Origin: JAGHEK01 sp044426235
GTDB lineage: Bacteria; Bacillota; Clostridia; Peptostreptococcales; Peptostreptococcaceae
Length of the DNA stretch: 45,743 nt
Reading direction: 5' to 3'
Assembly: GCA_044426235.1 (NCBI GenBank)
Contig: JAWXUS010000012.1
Coordinates: 1-45,743, forward strand
Under the pieces are notes generated by a model. The model saw only the letters and a list, made by a program, of their open reading frames with translations. It searched no databases and had not been told where the DNA came from. Numbering within the stretch: position 1 is the stretch's first letter; each line of letters starts with the position of its first letter. Of this stretch, positions 1 to 7,422 are shown one piece after another. A program made the position numbers and the translations under genes.

Positions 1-19
1 GGATCAAACTCTCATATAA
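1..19 (-). rRNA. rrs: 16S rRNA gene, 5' end only
   Basis: The reverse complement of the first 12 bases is AGAGTTTGATCC, the almost universal start of bacterial 16S rRNA (the 27F primer site). By analogy with other bacteria the mature 5' end lies about 7 bases upstream, near position 19. The gene runs leftward out of the window, so only its first bases are here. The exact 5' end is inferred, not seen. Confidence 0.85.
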
Positions 20-38
20 AAAGTTGACCTTCTCAGAA

Positions 39-53
39 ATTCGTTACTCGAAT
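39..53 (-). other. hairpin in the rRNA operon leader
   Basis: A 5-bp perfect inverted repeat (ATTCG at 39-43, CGAAT at 49-53, 5-base loop) lies about 20 bases upstream of the 16S 5' end. Its position suits an rRNA leader element for processing or folding. The function is inferred from position only. The rest of 20-316 holds rRNA promoters and a terminator; no coding gene is supported there. Confidence 0.4.
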
Positions 54-80
54 ATCTGGCTTGGTTTGTTTGTGTTTAAA

Positions 81-110
81 ATTCTATTTAACCTACTGTT
101 TAATTTTCAA
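81..110 (-). promoter_or_regulatory. possible third, proximal rRNA promoter
   Basis: On the minus strand TTGAAA (105-110) and TAGAAT (81-86) are spaced by 18 bases. Each hexamer is one base off consensus. It is weaker than the two upstream promoters but is in tandem with them and still upstream of the 16S gene. Confidence 0.4.
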
Positions 111-141
111 AGTTCATTTTATGTGTCTCTCGACTTTATTA

Positions 142-170
142 ATATTATCATACTAATATTAATTTGTCAA
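142..170 (-). promoter_or_regulatory. second rRNA operon promoter (P2)
   Basis: On the minus strand a perfect -35 TTGACA (165-170) is followed after 17 bases by TAATAT (142-147), preceded by TGA as an extended -10. The same TGATAATAT element recurs in front of pyrB and the Crp-family gene in this window. Confidence 0.7.
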
Positions 171-215
171 GAACTTTTTTTATTATTTTTTTCTAATGTC
201 TTATCGACAAGTAAT

Positions 216-244
216 AATATAACAAATTTAATTTTATATGTCAA
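216..244 (-). promoter_or_regulatory. distal rRNA operon promoter (P1)
   Basis: On the minus strand a perfect -35 TTGACA (239-244) is followed after 17 bases by TATATT (216-221), one mismatch from the -10 consensus. It lies directly downstream of the terminator at 276-305 and points toward the 16S gene. Multiple strong tandem promoters are usual for rRNA operons. Confidence 0.75.
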
Positions 245-269
245 TACTTTTTTAATTATTTTTTTAATA

Positions 270-305
270 AATAAAAAATGGTGTAAATTATAATTTACAC
301 CATTT
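270..305 (-). terminator. terminator of the diguanylate cyclase operon
   Basis: A perfect 15-bp palindrome (276-290 against 291-305) starts 11 bases after the stop codon of the gene at 317-2122. On the minus strand it is followed by a run of T. It separates this operon from the rRNA promoters immediately downstream. Confidence 0.8.
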
Positions 306-316
306 CGTAATAACTA

Positions 317-2122
317 CTAACCTCTAACAATATACATACCCAAAATTTTTGATAAGAATATTAATGTATTAATAGTTTTTATATTCCATTGTTTGTCTTT
401 AGAACAATTATCGAACCCAATAATAGCTCTTATTTCCTTATTTTTTTGTATAGAACAATGTAACATAGATTTTACATCTTGCTGCTCCAAAATGTCTATT
501 ACTAAATCTGGAAGTTCTCTTATTTCACTTTCAATATATGCACTGCCTGAGTTGTCATATAAATCGATTATAGGTTGAAATACATTAAGTCCTAATCCTT
601 GAAGTTCAAATATCATAGGCTTTATATTATTTCCACACCATTCATAAGTATTATTAAATACAGTACCATTTTTATTAGTTTCAAACACATAACAAATATC
701 AATATCGTACATATTTCCTATTATGCTAAGTGCTTTATTTATTCCTACACTAATATTTTCTACATCGTAAAGAAGTTCAAATATATTAAAGCAAGTTTGA
801 ATATCTATAAACTGAGATCCACTTCTTTTCATTGAATCAAAATGTGTACTATAAGAATTTTTATTAAAACTTGAATTTTCTTTATAAATGTAATATTGAT
901 TTTTTCCTTTTCTTTTAGCATTATACATTGCATTATCAGATTTTACATAAAGTTCTTCAAATGTTGTACCATTATTTGGGTATTCACAAACTCCAATACT
1001 TCCAGAGATATGATATACTGTATTTCCATCTGAATAAGAATTTCTAAACGAATCATTAACTTGTTGTATTTTTTTTTCAAATGCCTCTTTATTCTCAAAA
1101 TCTTTAACAAATACTATAAATTCATCTCCACCAATTCTACCAATTATATCACTACTTCTAAATATTGATTTTAATTTACTAGATAATGTTTTTAAAACTA
1201 AATCACCATAATTATGACCTAAGTTATCATTTATAGCTTTGAAATTGTCTATATCGATTAATACAAAATAATGTTTACTACTTGGATTACTATCTGCAAG
1301 AATTTCTTTTATAATTCTTTCTGAAGAATATTTATTATAAAATTCAGTTAAGCTATCTATTTCAGATTTAGCTTTATATTTGATTTCAGAATCTATATTA
1401 TAAATTTGACCAAGAACTGTTTTGACTTTTTTATTACTTGATAAAACAAGCTCATATCTAACTCTACTCCAAGAATACTCTGAACCATAAAATATTCTAA
1501 ATTCAAAATCCTTTTTAATTCCTTGTCTCATGCTATATATCATATCATCAAAAATTGATAAATCTTCTTGTATAACTTTTTCTTTTCTAAATTCATCTAT
1601 ATCCATTGTCTTTTTATAATTATTACTATCTTTTGATGAATGGAAAAGACTTATTGTGTTGTTATTTAAATCAACTTTAAATGGTAAATCTTTAGAAAGA
1701 GAAAACATTATTTTCATAAATTCTTCTTGATTTTCTAAGAAAAAATTACTCTCTTTCTTTTTTTCAACCATATATAAATAACTAGAATTACCAACTGAAG
1801 ATAAAGTTATTTTAAATATCTGATTACTTTCTTGATCAAAACATTCATATTCTATTTTCTTTTTTTCTCTTAGCTCTTCTTTTTCAAAAATACTATAATT
1901 AAGTTCTATATTAGTGAATAAATTTCCCTTGAACTTTATATTTTGTTGATCAAATATTTGAGTTAATGATCCTATCTTATCTATATCATTTAAATAATTT
2001 TTTTTATCTATGATTATATCATACTTTTTATCTTCTAAATTAAATACTACGACATAATCATATAAACTATTTAGTAATTCTATTATTTGAATTTCATTTA
2101 TGCTATATACATTTTTGTTCAT
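317..2122 (-). CDS. diguanylate cyclase, PAS-like + GGDEF + GAF-like
   Basis: Predicted to make cyclic di-GMP from two GTP. The central GGDEF domain (about residues 255-415) has the Mg/GTP motif DIDNFKAIND (290-299) and an intact GGDEF catalytic loop (331-335). An RSSD inhibitory site (322-325) lies exactly five residues before GGDEF, so product inhibition is likely. The N-terminal 250 residues look like two weak PAS-type sensor modules. Residues 440-600 resemble a GAF domain, an unusual place because GAF is more often N-terminal. No membrane segment or signal peptide is visible, so it should be cytosolic. ATG start with AAGGAGA 11 bases upstream. It follows the EAL phosphodiesterase gene by 27 bases, so the two are probably cotranscribed. 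The catalytic call is firm; the sensor domains are guesses from weak similarity. Confidence 0.9.
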   Translation of the reverse strand: MNKNVYSINEIQIIELLNSLYDYVVVFNLEDKKYDIIIDKKNYLNDIDKIGSLTQIFDQQNIKFKGNLFTNIELNYSIFEKEELREKKKIEYECFDQESNQIFKITLSSVGNSSYLYMVEKKKESNFFLENQEEFMKIMFSLSKDLPFKVDLNNNTISLFHSSKDSNNYKKTMDIDEFRKEKVIQEDLSIFDDMIYSMRQGIKKDFEFRIFYGSEYSWSRVRYELVLSSNKKVKTVLGQIYNIDSEIKYKAKSEIDSLTEFYNKYSSERIIKEILADSNPSSKHYFVLIDIDNFKAINDNLGHNYGDLVLKTLSSKLKSIFRSSDIIGRIGGDEFIVFVKDFENKEAFEKKIQQVNDSFRNSYSDGNTVYHISGSIGVCEYPNNGTTFEELYVKSDNAMYNAKRKGKNQYYIYKENSSFNKNSYSTHFDSMKRSGSQFIDIQTCFNIFELLYDVENISVGINKALSIIGNMYDIDICYVFETNKNGTVFNNTYEWCGNNIKPMIFELQGLGLNVFQPIIDLYDNSGSAYIESEIRELPDLVIDILEQQDVKSMLHCSIQKNKEIRAIIGFDNCSKDKQWNIKTINTLIFLSKILGMYIVRG

Positions 2123-2149
2123 AGTACATATTATCTCCTTTTACCTTTT

Positions 2150-3856
2150 TTAAACCTCTTCTGTATAATTATCCCTTAGATAATTTATAAAATCGTCTAC
2201 AGGTATTGGTTTTTCAAAATAGTAACCTTGTCCGATAATACATCCAGCCTCTTTTAAAAATTCTACATGTTCTTGAGTTTCAATCCCTTCAGGTATTATA
2301 TCAAGTTCTAAAGAGTTAGCCATTTCAATAACTGCAAATAATATTTTTTGAGCTCTCTCTGTTAGATATTCACCTCTTAAGAAACACATATCTAATTTAA
2401 TTGCATCAACATCAATATCTTTTAATACATTAAGTGACGAGTATCCACTTCCAAAATCATCTATTTCAACATAAAAACCAAGTTCCCTTAAAGTAGTTAT
2501 AGCTTCACTTAATCTTTTATGATTTTCTGTAAAAGCACTTTCAGTTATTTCTATGTGTAGCATATGTTTATCTATATCGTGTCTTTCAACTATTTCAACT
2601 AATCCTTTGACGAAATCAGGATTATTTATATGATTCCTCGATACGTTAACAGATACAGGTATTTTTATCCCAAGTTCTTGTTCTATTCTTTTTATAACTT
2701 CACAACTTTTATCCCATATATATTCATCTAACTTTATAATAAAGTTATTCTTTTCGAATATAGGTATAAATCTATATGGAGCTATTAGTCCTTCAGTTGG
2801 ATTGATCCATCTAACAAGAGCCTCAGCGCCTATTGGAGAATTATTATCTAATGAACATTTTGGTTGTAAATAAACTTGGAATGCTCCATCTTTTAATGCT
2901 TGATGCATACAACTTGTTATTTGTGCTTCATCAACATATTTTTCTCTTATTAATTCGTCGTAATAGCTAACTCTATTTATAGAATTCCCTTTTATTTCTT
3001 TTTGTGCAAGATGTGCCCTATCACAAATTAAACTTGGAACCATATAATTATCTTCGATTACATATATTCCATAGCATACTAAAAGTGACATTTCATAATT
3101 ATTAACTACTTTTTCTATTTCATCAACTAAATTATGTGTGTTTTCTTGAGAATATGGATATACTACAGCAAAGACATCTCCACCTATTCTCCCAACAATA
3201 TATTTATCTCTATTTTCTAATGCTAATCTTAAATTTTTCCCTAAATATTTTAAAGTTATATCACCAAACTCTTCACTATAAGCATCATTTATCATTTTAA
3301 ATTTATCTATATCAAATCTAATAACTGCAAATTTTTCATCAACATTTTCTTGAAGTAAACTCTCTATTTTTTTGAAAAATACTTCTTTTCTATAAACCCC
3401 CGTTAAAGCATCATAATCATTATCTATCGAATTTAATATATCATCTATATTATCTTCATTAACTTTTTTAATTAAACAAAGGTATTGATCCGTTCTATTA
3501 TCTATTGGAAGTATTGATACATTACATTTTTTATGCATACTATTCAATTTAATTCCATTATTAGTTTCAAATATTCTTATATCAAAATTTATCTCTTGGC
3601 TATAATTTTCACTAAAATATTTTTTTATAAAATCTAGATTAGAATATTTCCTAAATTTAGATCTATCTTCTCTATATATAAATGTACTAAAAGTTTCGTA
3701 TAATAATTCTAAAGACTCTTGAGCTTTTGTAAATACATTGTTTTTTGAATGTATTATTTTATATACATTCTCATTCATATCTATTACAGCTACCATATCA
3801 TAAACTTTACTAAATACACTAGCATATATGTCCATTTCATTTTTCCCTGTTTCCAT
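2150..3856 (-). CDS. cyclic-di-GMP phosphodiesterase, degenerate GGDEF + EAL
   Basis: Predicted to hydrolyse cyclic di-GMP to pGpG. The EAL domain (about residues 315-560, numbered from the GTG at 3859) keeps the signature residues: EALVRW (346-351), Asn in VNVSRNH, Glu in ITES, DDFGSGYSS (467-475), Lys in KLD, EGIET (524-528) and the Gln of QGYYFEKP. The preceding GGDEF domain reads GGDVF (226-230). The catalytic Glu is Val, so cyclase activity is unlikely; in related proteins such domains bind GTP and activate the EAL domain. About 130 N-terminal residues look PAS-like. I chose ATG 3856, five bases from AGGAGG (3862-3867), over the in-frame GTG at 3859, which is only two bases away. It is the first gene of a two-gene operon with the diguanylate cyclase. 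Confidence 0.9.
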   Translation of the reverse strand: METGKNEMDIYASVFSKVYDMVAVIDMNENVYKIIHSKNNVFTKAQESLELLYETFSTFIYREDRSKFRKYSNLDFIKKYFSENYSQEINFDIRIFETNNGIKLNSMHKKCNVSILPIDNRTDQYLCLIKKVNEDNIDDILNSIDNDYDALTGVYRKEVFFKKIESLLQENVDEKFAVIRFDIDKFKMINDAYSEEFGDITLKYLGKNLRLALENRDKYIVGRIGGDVFAVVYPYSQENTHNLVDEIEKVVNNYEMSLLVCYGIYVIEDNYMVPSLICDRAHLAQKEIKGNSINRVSYYDELIREKYVDEAQITSCMHQALKDGAFQVYLQPKCSLDNNSPIGAEALVRWINPTEGLIAPYRFIPIFEKNNFIIKLDEYIWDKSCEVIKRIEQELGIKIPVSVNVSRNHINNPDFVKGLVEIVERHDIDKHMLHIEITESAFTENHKRLSEAITTLRELGFYVEIDDFGSGYSSLNVLKDIDVDAIKLDMCFLRGEYLTERAQKILFAVIEMANSLELDIIPEGIETQEHVEFLKEAGCIIGQGYYFEKPIPVDDFINYLRDNYTEEV

Positions 3857-3940
3857 CACGTCCTCCTATTTCTAAAACTATTGTGATTATCATACTGATA
3901 CTAATTTTCACATAAAAGATATATATATTTTACATTATTA

Positions 3941-3969
3941 TTGCATTTAATTAAAGTAAAACTTATTAT
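3941..3969 (+). promoter_or_regulatory. candidate promoter for the zinc-ribbon gene
   Basis: TTGCAT (3941-3946) and TATTAT (3964-3969) are spaced by 17 bases. An exact TATAAT at 3980-3985 is an alternative -10 but has no good -35. The 190-base gap between the divergent PDE and zinc-ribbon genes must carry promoters for both; I could not settle the minus-strand one. Confidence 0.4.
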
Positions 3970-4049
3970 ATACTTAAAGTATAATGCTATATTTTTTCAA
4001 AATATAACGCATAATAATTACTTTTAATACTTTTTATGGAGGTACTTTT

Positions 4050-4799
4050 ATGAAAAATATACTACAGTCAGATTTTGATTTAATAAATAAAAAACTATAT
4101 CTTGACTCTCCAAATTTATGGATTGATTTTAACGACAAAATATCTGATAATATTTTTGACGAATTGGTTATGTTTATTGTTGTTAAATACGACTTTTTAT
4201 CTATTTTAGAATTCGTTTATGAAAATAAACTACTAGACTTTTTTGAATTATCAAAAAATAAAGATTTTAAAAATATTATAGATCATCTTTTAAGTACTGC
4301 AAATAATAATAATAGTTTAAAATGTTTAGATCTTTTAAATTCTATAGATAAAAATTTAGAGTATATAGCTTCAAAAAATGAGGATTTGAAAAATCAATCT
4401 AATTCACAAGAAATACAAAGTAAAAAAGTTATACCAGTTTATTTATGTGATAAATGTAACTTAAATATATTTGAATGTGGATATATATTAACTTCTAATA
4501 AAACAATCTTATTTAAAGACGATTCTTTAAAAGAAATCGATGACAAAACTAATGATTCAGTAATTTGTGTTAGTTGTTCAAATATACTTAATATATCACC
4601 TAAAAAATTAGATATAATTTCAAGCATAAACATTTGTGAATATTGTAAAAACGATCTGCGAAGTGTTGGTATACAAAAAAATAATAACTATACCTACAAT
4701 TTAAAAAATAATTCTTTTGAAAGTGACTTAGATACATTTTTATGTAATGAATGTAAAAATCCTATTTCAAATGAACAAATAAACTCTCTTATCTTATAA
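4050..4799 (+). CDS. unknown protein with two putative zinc ribbons (four CxxC)
   Basis: I do not recognise the family. The N-terminal 120 residues are helical and acidic, without a recognisable motif. The C-terminal half has four CxxC pairs at 133/136, 173/176, 196/199 and 232/235. They pair naturally into two tandem ribbons of about 40 residues (C-x2-C-x36-C-x2-C, then C-x2-C-x32-C-x2-C). Zinc binding is the obvious inference. No signal peptide or membrane helix is seen. The ATG has a strong GGAGG at 4038-4042. It is the only plus-strand gene in the first 29 kb, sits between the two cyclic-di-GMP operons and has its own terminator, so it is a monocistronic unit. Function is not assignable; a regulatory or adaptor role is only a guess. 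Confidence 0.75.
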   Translation: MKNILQSDFDLINKKLYLDSPNLWIDFNDKISDNIFDELVMFIVVKYDFLSILEFVYENKLLDFFELSKNKDFKNIIDHLLSTANNNNSLKCLDLLNSIDKNLEYIASKNEDLKNQSNSQEIQSKKVIPVYLCDKCNLNIFECGYILTSNKTILFKDDSLKEIDDKTNDSVICVSCSNILNISPKKLDIISSINICEYCKNDLRSVGIQKNNNYTYNLKNNSFESDLDTFLCNECKNPISNEQINSLIL

Positions 4800-4824
4800 T
4801 CCTCTTTAACTAGAGGATTTTTTT
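4798..4824 (+). terminator. terminator of the zinc-ribbon gene
   Basis: An 8-bp stem (AATCCTCT at 4798-4805, AGAGGATT at 4812-4819) with a 6-base loop runs into seven T (4818-4824). It begins inside the stop codon of the plus gene. The left arm also encodes the end of the convergent membrane-protein gene (stop 4806-4808). Confidence 0.85.
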
Positions 4825-5330
4825 ATTCTCAATTTCATTGTATAATAAATTATAAAACTTGTATATACTTTATCGTATATTAAAACTGAAATGTGGTAAT
4901 AAATTAATAATAATACACTTAATTTCACAAAAATAAACCCTTTTATTAAGAAATAAAGCAATAATAAGGTGATATTGAAATAAATATATTTAAAAATATA
5001 TTCTACAATCAAGTTAAATTTGTCTTCTAAAATATTTTTTATAATTCCATAATAACAAAAAACAAATGTGTATAATAAGAAATGCATTTTGTTATTTAAA
5101 AAAATAAATGAAAACATCATAGATGCTATAGAAAATAAAAAACCTTCTTTATTACCAAATTCAATAATTATTATTGATGATAAAAATGATGCTACTATCA
5201 TAAAAAAAAGTGTATTTATTTGAATATAATTAATTATTAAAAACAAAATTATGTTTATTGATAAAAGTATTCCACTATACGAAATACTTTTTACACTTAG
5301 AAACAATCTATAAAATCTCCCCCAAAACAT
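4806..5330 (-). CDS. small polytopic membrane protein of the DUF5685 operon
   Basis: I do not recognise the family. The 174 residues are strongly hydrophobic with about five predicted membrane helices and a basic C-terminus (MKLRIKKSSS), suggesting a cytoplasmic C-terminal end. It is the last gene of the PilZ-DUF5685-TPR operon and overlaps the TPR/Cys gene by 34 bases, so translation is probably coupled. The ATG at 5330 has no clear ribosome binding site. A TTG at 5306 lies nine bases after GGGGGAGA and is a credible alternative start, which would remove eight residues. The membrane location suggests it anchors the module. Its stop codon lies in the loop of the terminator of the convergent gene. 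Confidence 0.65.
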   Translation of the reverse strand: MFWGRFYRLFLSVKSISYSGILLSINIILFLIINYIQINTLFFMIVASFLSSIIIIEFGNKEGFLFSIASMMFSFIFLNNKMHFLLYTFVFCYYGIIKNILEDKFNLIVEYIFKYIYFNITLLLLYFLIKGFIFVKLSVLLLIYYHISVLIYDKVYTSFIIYYTMKLRIKKSSS

Positions 5331-5740
5331 TCACATATTGAATCTAAAACCCATAGTTTTGTTATATTTTCACAACAATCATCCCCAACACAACAACATA
5401 AATTATCACAGCAACATAAATCATCACAACAGCAACAACATCCACAACTCGAATGTCTTTTTCTATACCTACGTGTTTGTCGTTCATAATCATCTCTAAA
5501 AAAACTATAACTATCTAATACTTTTTTATATTCTAAGTTTTTTGGATCTATATTTATAGCTTCTTTTATATTTAGAAATGCTTCATTATAATAACCTAAA
5601 TTTATTGATGATATAGAGTTTAAATAGTACCATTCTCCACATTTATCACTTATTTCCTTTAATAAATTATATGCTACTTCAAACTTTTCATCTTTTATAT
5701 TTTGATTTATCAAATTGAAATTATTTATTGTACTATTCAT
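5297..5740 (-). CDS. TPR protein with an extreme cysteine-rich tail
   Basis: 147 residues from the ATG. Residues 10-75 form about two tetratricopeptide-like repeats (helix pairs including YYNEAFLNIKEAINIDP), a protein-interaction fold. A very basic linker (RQTRRYRKRH) leads into residues 99-123, where 14 of 25 residues are Cys, arranged as CGCCCCC, then LCCC, LCCC and CC separated by Asp/Asn. Three more Cys follow (136, 138, 146). Such a tail could bind metal clusters or be modified on Cys; neither is proven. I chose ATG 5740, 11 bases from AAAGG, over the upstream in-frame GTG at 5749, which is too close. The gene overlaps the DUF5685-like gene upstream by 8 bases and the membrane-protein gene downstream. 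Confidence 0.75.
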   Translation of the reverse strand: MNSTINNFNLINQNIKDEKFEVAYNLLKEISDKCGEWYYLNSISSINLGYYNEAFLNIKEAINIDPKNLEYKKVLDSYSFFRDDYERQTRRYRKRHSSCGCCCCCDDLCCCDNLCCCVGDDCCENITKLWVLDSICECFGGDFIDCF

Positions 5741-6569
5741 TAATTTCACAACCTTTATTTAATATATTTTTATATCTAATATAAATACCTGAATATATTA
5801 TATTTTCTATTATAGATATATTCTTTTTTATATCTAAATTTTCTATATTTTTTGATAACATAGAAAGAGAAATTTTTATATTAAAATCTACTAAATCTAT
5901 CAATTCCTGTTTTTTATCTTTATAATCTTTAAATGGATTATACCTATTCTTTTTAATGTCCTTATCTAAATCTTCAAATGCATCTAATATATAAATATAT
6001 TTCCCTATATTAAATCCTATTTTTCTTAGTATTTTTTCATTCTTATCTTTTTGATATGCAAAAATTTCTCCCATTAAATGGCCAAATATATTTGATACTA
6101 AATCAATATTTCTACAATCTTGTTTTTCTAAATTTTGTAATTCAGTTAATTTTTCTTTTATAAAATTCGCCTTATACTCATATAGTTCATAAGGTTTTTT
6201 ATAATTTTTCTTATAAATATTAAAAATAATTTTATCCTTTAATTTATTATCATCAATAACATTATCTTCTAATTTAGAATATGAAAGAAGTATATTCATA
6301 TTTGCACAATAATCAGTAACATCACTTTTTATTTTCTTTTTCTTCTTTAGAGGATTTACTATACACCCTTCTTCAATCACAGATATTTGTGGGTCATAAA
6401 TAGAGCTTAGTAGAATAACTAAAAATGTCATATCATAATTAAGAGATAGTCTACTTATTTCACTATGATTATCTTTTAATGTCTTACATAAACCACAATA
6501 AAAACCTCTATAATGTTCATATTCCCTAAAAGTTAATTCCATTTTATTTATTTTTACATATCCAAACAT
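5733..6569 (-). CDS. DUF5685-like protein, possible isoprenoid-synthase fold
   Basis: 278 residues starting MFGYV, with YRGFYCGLCK at residues 20-29. From memory these mark the DUF5685 family of Firmicutes, which has no known function. The protein looks all-helical and soluble. Two acidic motifs stand out: LEDNVIDD (100-107, a DxxxD pattern) and, about 90 residues later, DAFEDLDKD (196-204) followed by KKNRYNP (206-212). The spacing and the second motif resemble the two Mg-diphosphate sites of squalene/phytoene synthases. I infer, without proof, a class I isoprenoid-synthase-like fold. Several Cys (25, 28, 69, 88) are present. ATG start with AAAGG upstream. It lies 15 bases after the PilZ gene and overlaps the TPR/Cys gene. 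Confidence 0.75.
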   Translation of the reverse strand: MFGYVKINKMELTFREYEHYRGFYCGLCKTLKDNHSEISRLSLNYDMTFLVILLSSIYDPQISVIEEGCIVNPLKKKKKIKSDVTDYCANMNILLSYSKLEDNVIDDNKLKDKIIFNIYKKNYKKPYELYEYKANFIKEKLTELQNLEKQDCRNIDLVSNIFGHLMGEIFAYQKDKNEKILRKIGFNIGKYIYILDAFEDLDKDIKKNRYNPFKDYKDKKQELIDLVDFNIKISLSMLSKNIENLDIKKNISIIENIIYSGIYIRYKNILNKGCEINE

Positions 6570-6584
6570 AAATACCTTTCTATA

Positions 6585-7271
6585 TTATCTACGTATATTT
6601 GCCTCTCTTGCTAACTGATCAATTTCAGCATTAAATATAAACTTAGATAATTCTTCAACTTCTCCTTGTTTTATATCATCGAAATGTATGTGATATAAAT
6701 GTTGTCTACCAGATGCATATTTTCTAGCTTTTATTATACTAGCCTTTGGCCTATATATTTTCTCATTAACATCAAATACTAGACTTACGTGTTGATCATC
6801 TTTAAATTCAGCCTCACTCTCAAGTAACATTCCAGTTGCACTTAAGTTTTTAGTTTTACCTTCATACACATCATCAACAATAACTGTTACATTAACTTCA
6901 ACTTCAAGTCTTGCACTTCCCCTTCTTTGTTGTCTTTCAATTTCGTCTGCAATCTCTCCTGTATAATATATATTGTCTTCTCTAAAATCTTTTTTAGTTA
7001 CTCTGACTTTAGTTAAATAAACTCCTTTTTTAGTTATAAAATCAACATTTATTATTTGATCTTCACGAATTCTATTAATTGCACGATTCCCAACTGGTAC
7101 AATAAATATTACTTCTTCTCTTGTAAGTAAATCTATATATACTTTATGCCTTGAATTACCCTGATGTATGCAAAGCATTAAATCTCTATCATTATCCAAA
7201 GTTTCTAAATACTTATCAAGTGATTTTTGTATAACTTTATTTTTTTTTCCTCTTTTAAAAAAATTAAACAT
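6585..7271 (-). CDS. PilZ-domain cyclic-di-GMP effector, YcgR-like
   Basis: 228 residues. The N-terminal half (about 40-115) is a beta-rich PilZN/YcgR-type flagellar-brake-like domain. The C-terminal half is a PilZ domain with the cyclic-di-GMP motif RRGSAR (RxxxR) and NLSATG, which matches the (D/N)xSxxG motif. The protein should therefore sense the messenger made and destroyed by the enzymes encoded 3-5 kb away. No flagellar gene is in the window, so a motility role cannot be read from context. It is the first gene of the operon leading into the DUF5685-like, TPR/Cys and membrane genes, which suggests that it controls or senses for that module. ATG start with AAGGAGAGA upstream. Confidence 0.88.
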   Translation of the reverse strand: MFNFFKRGKKNKVIQKSLDKYLETLDNDRDLMLCIHQGNSRHKVYIDLLTREEVIFIVPVGNRAINRIREDQIINVDFITKKGVYLTKVRVTKKDFREDNIYYTGEIADEIERQQRRGSARLEVEVNVTVIVDDVYEGKTKNLSATGMLLESEAEFKDDQHVSLVFDVNEKIYRPKASIIKARKYASGRQHLYHIHFDDIKQGEVEELSKFIFNAEIDQLAREANIRR

Positions 7272-7382
7272 AACTCTCTCCTTATAAATCTATTTACTTA
7301 TAATTATATATCATTTTTAACGAATTTCCTATTTTTATTTAAGAAAAAGATTGATTTAATAAAAATAATACTTTATATAACA

Positions 7383-7414
7383 AAAATGCTTAAAATTATT
7401 TTTTTAAGCATTTT
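7383..7414 (-). terminator. terminator of htpG
   Basis: A 13-bp perfect stem (7383-7395 against 7402-7414) with a 6-base loop lies nine bases after the htpG stop. The minus strand continues with five T. The core TGCTT/AAGCA gives the only G-C pairs, so it is of moderate strength. Confidence 0.7.
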
Positions 7415-7422
7415 ATCATTTA

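Noticed and set aside
24..293. 89-codon open frame on the plus strand
   Set aside because: It lies antisense to the rRNA promoters and leader, has no ribosome site and is hydrophobic only because the DNA is T-rich.
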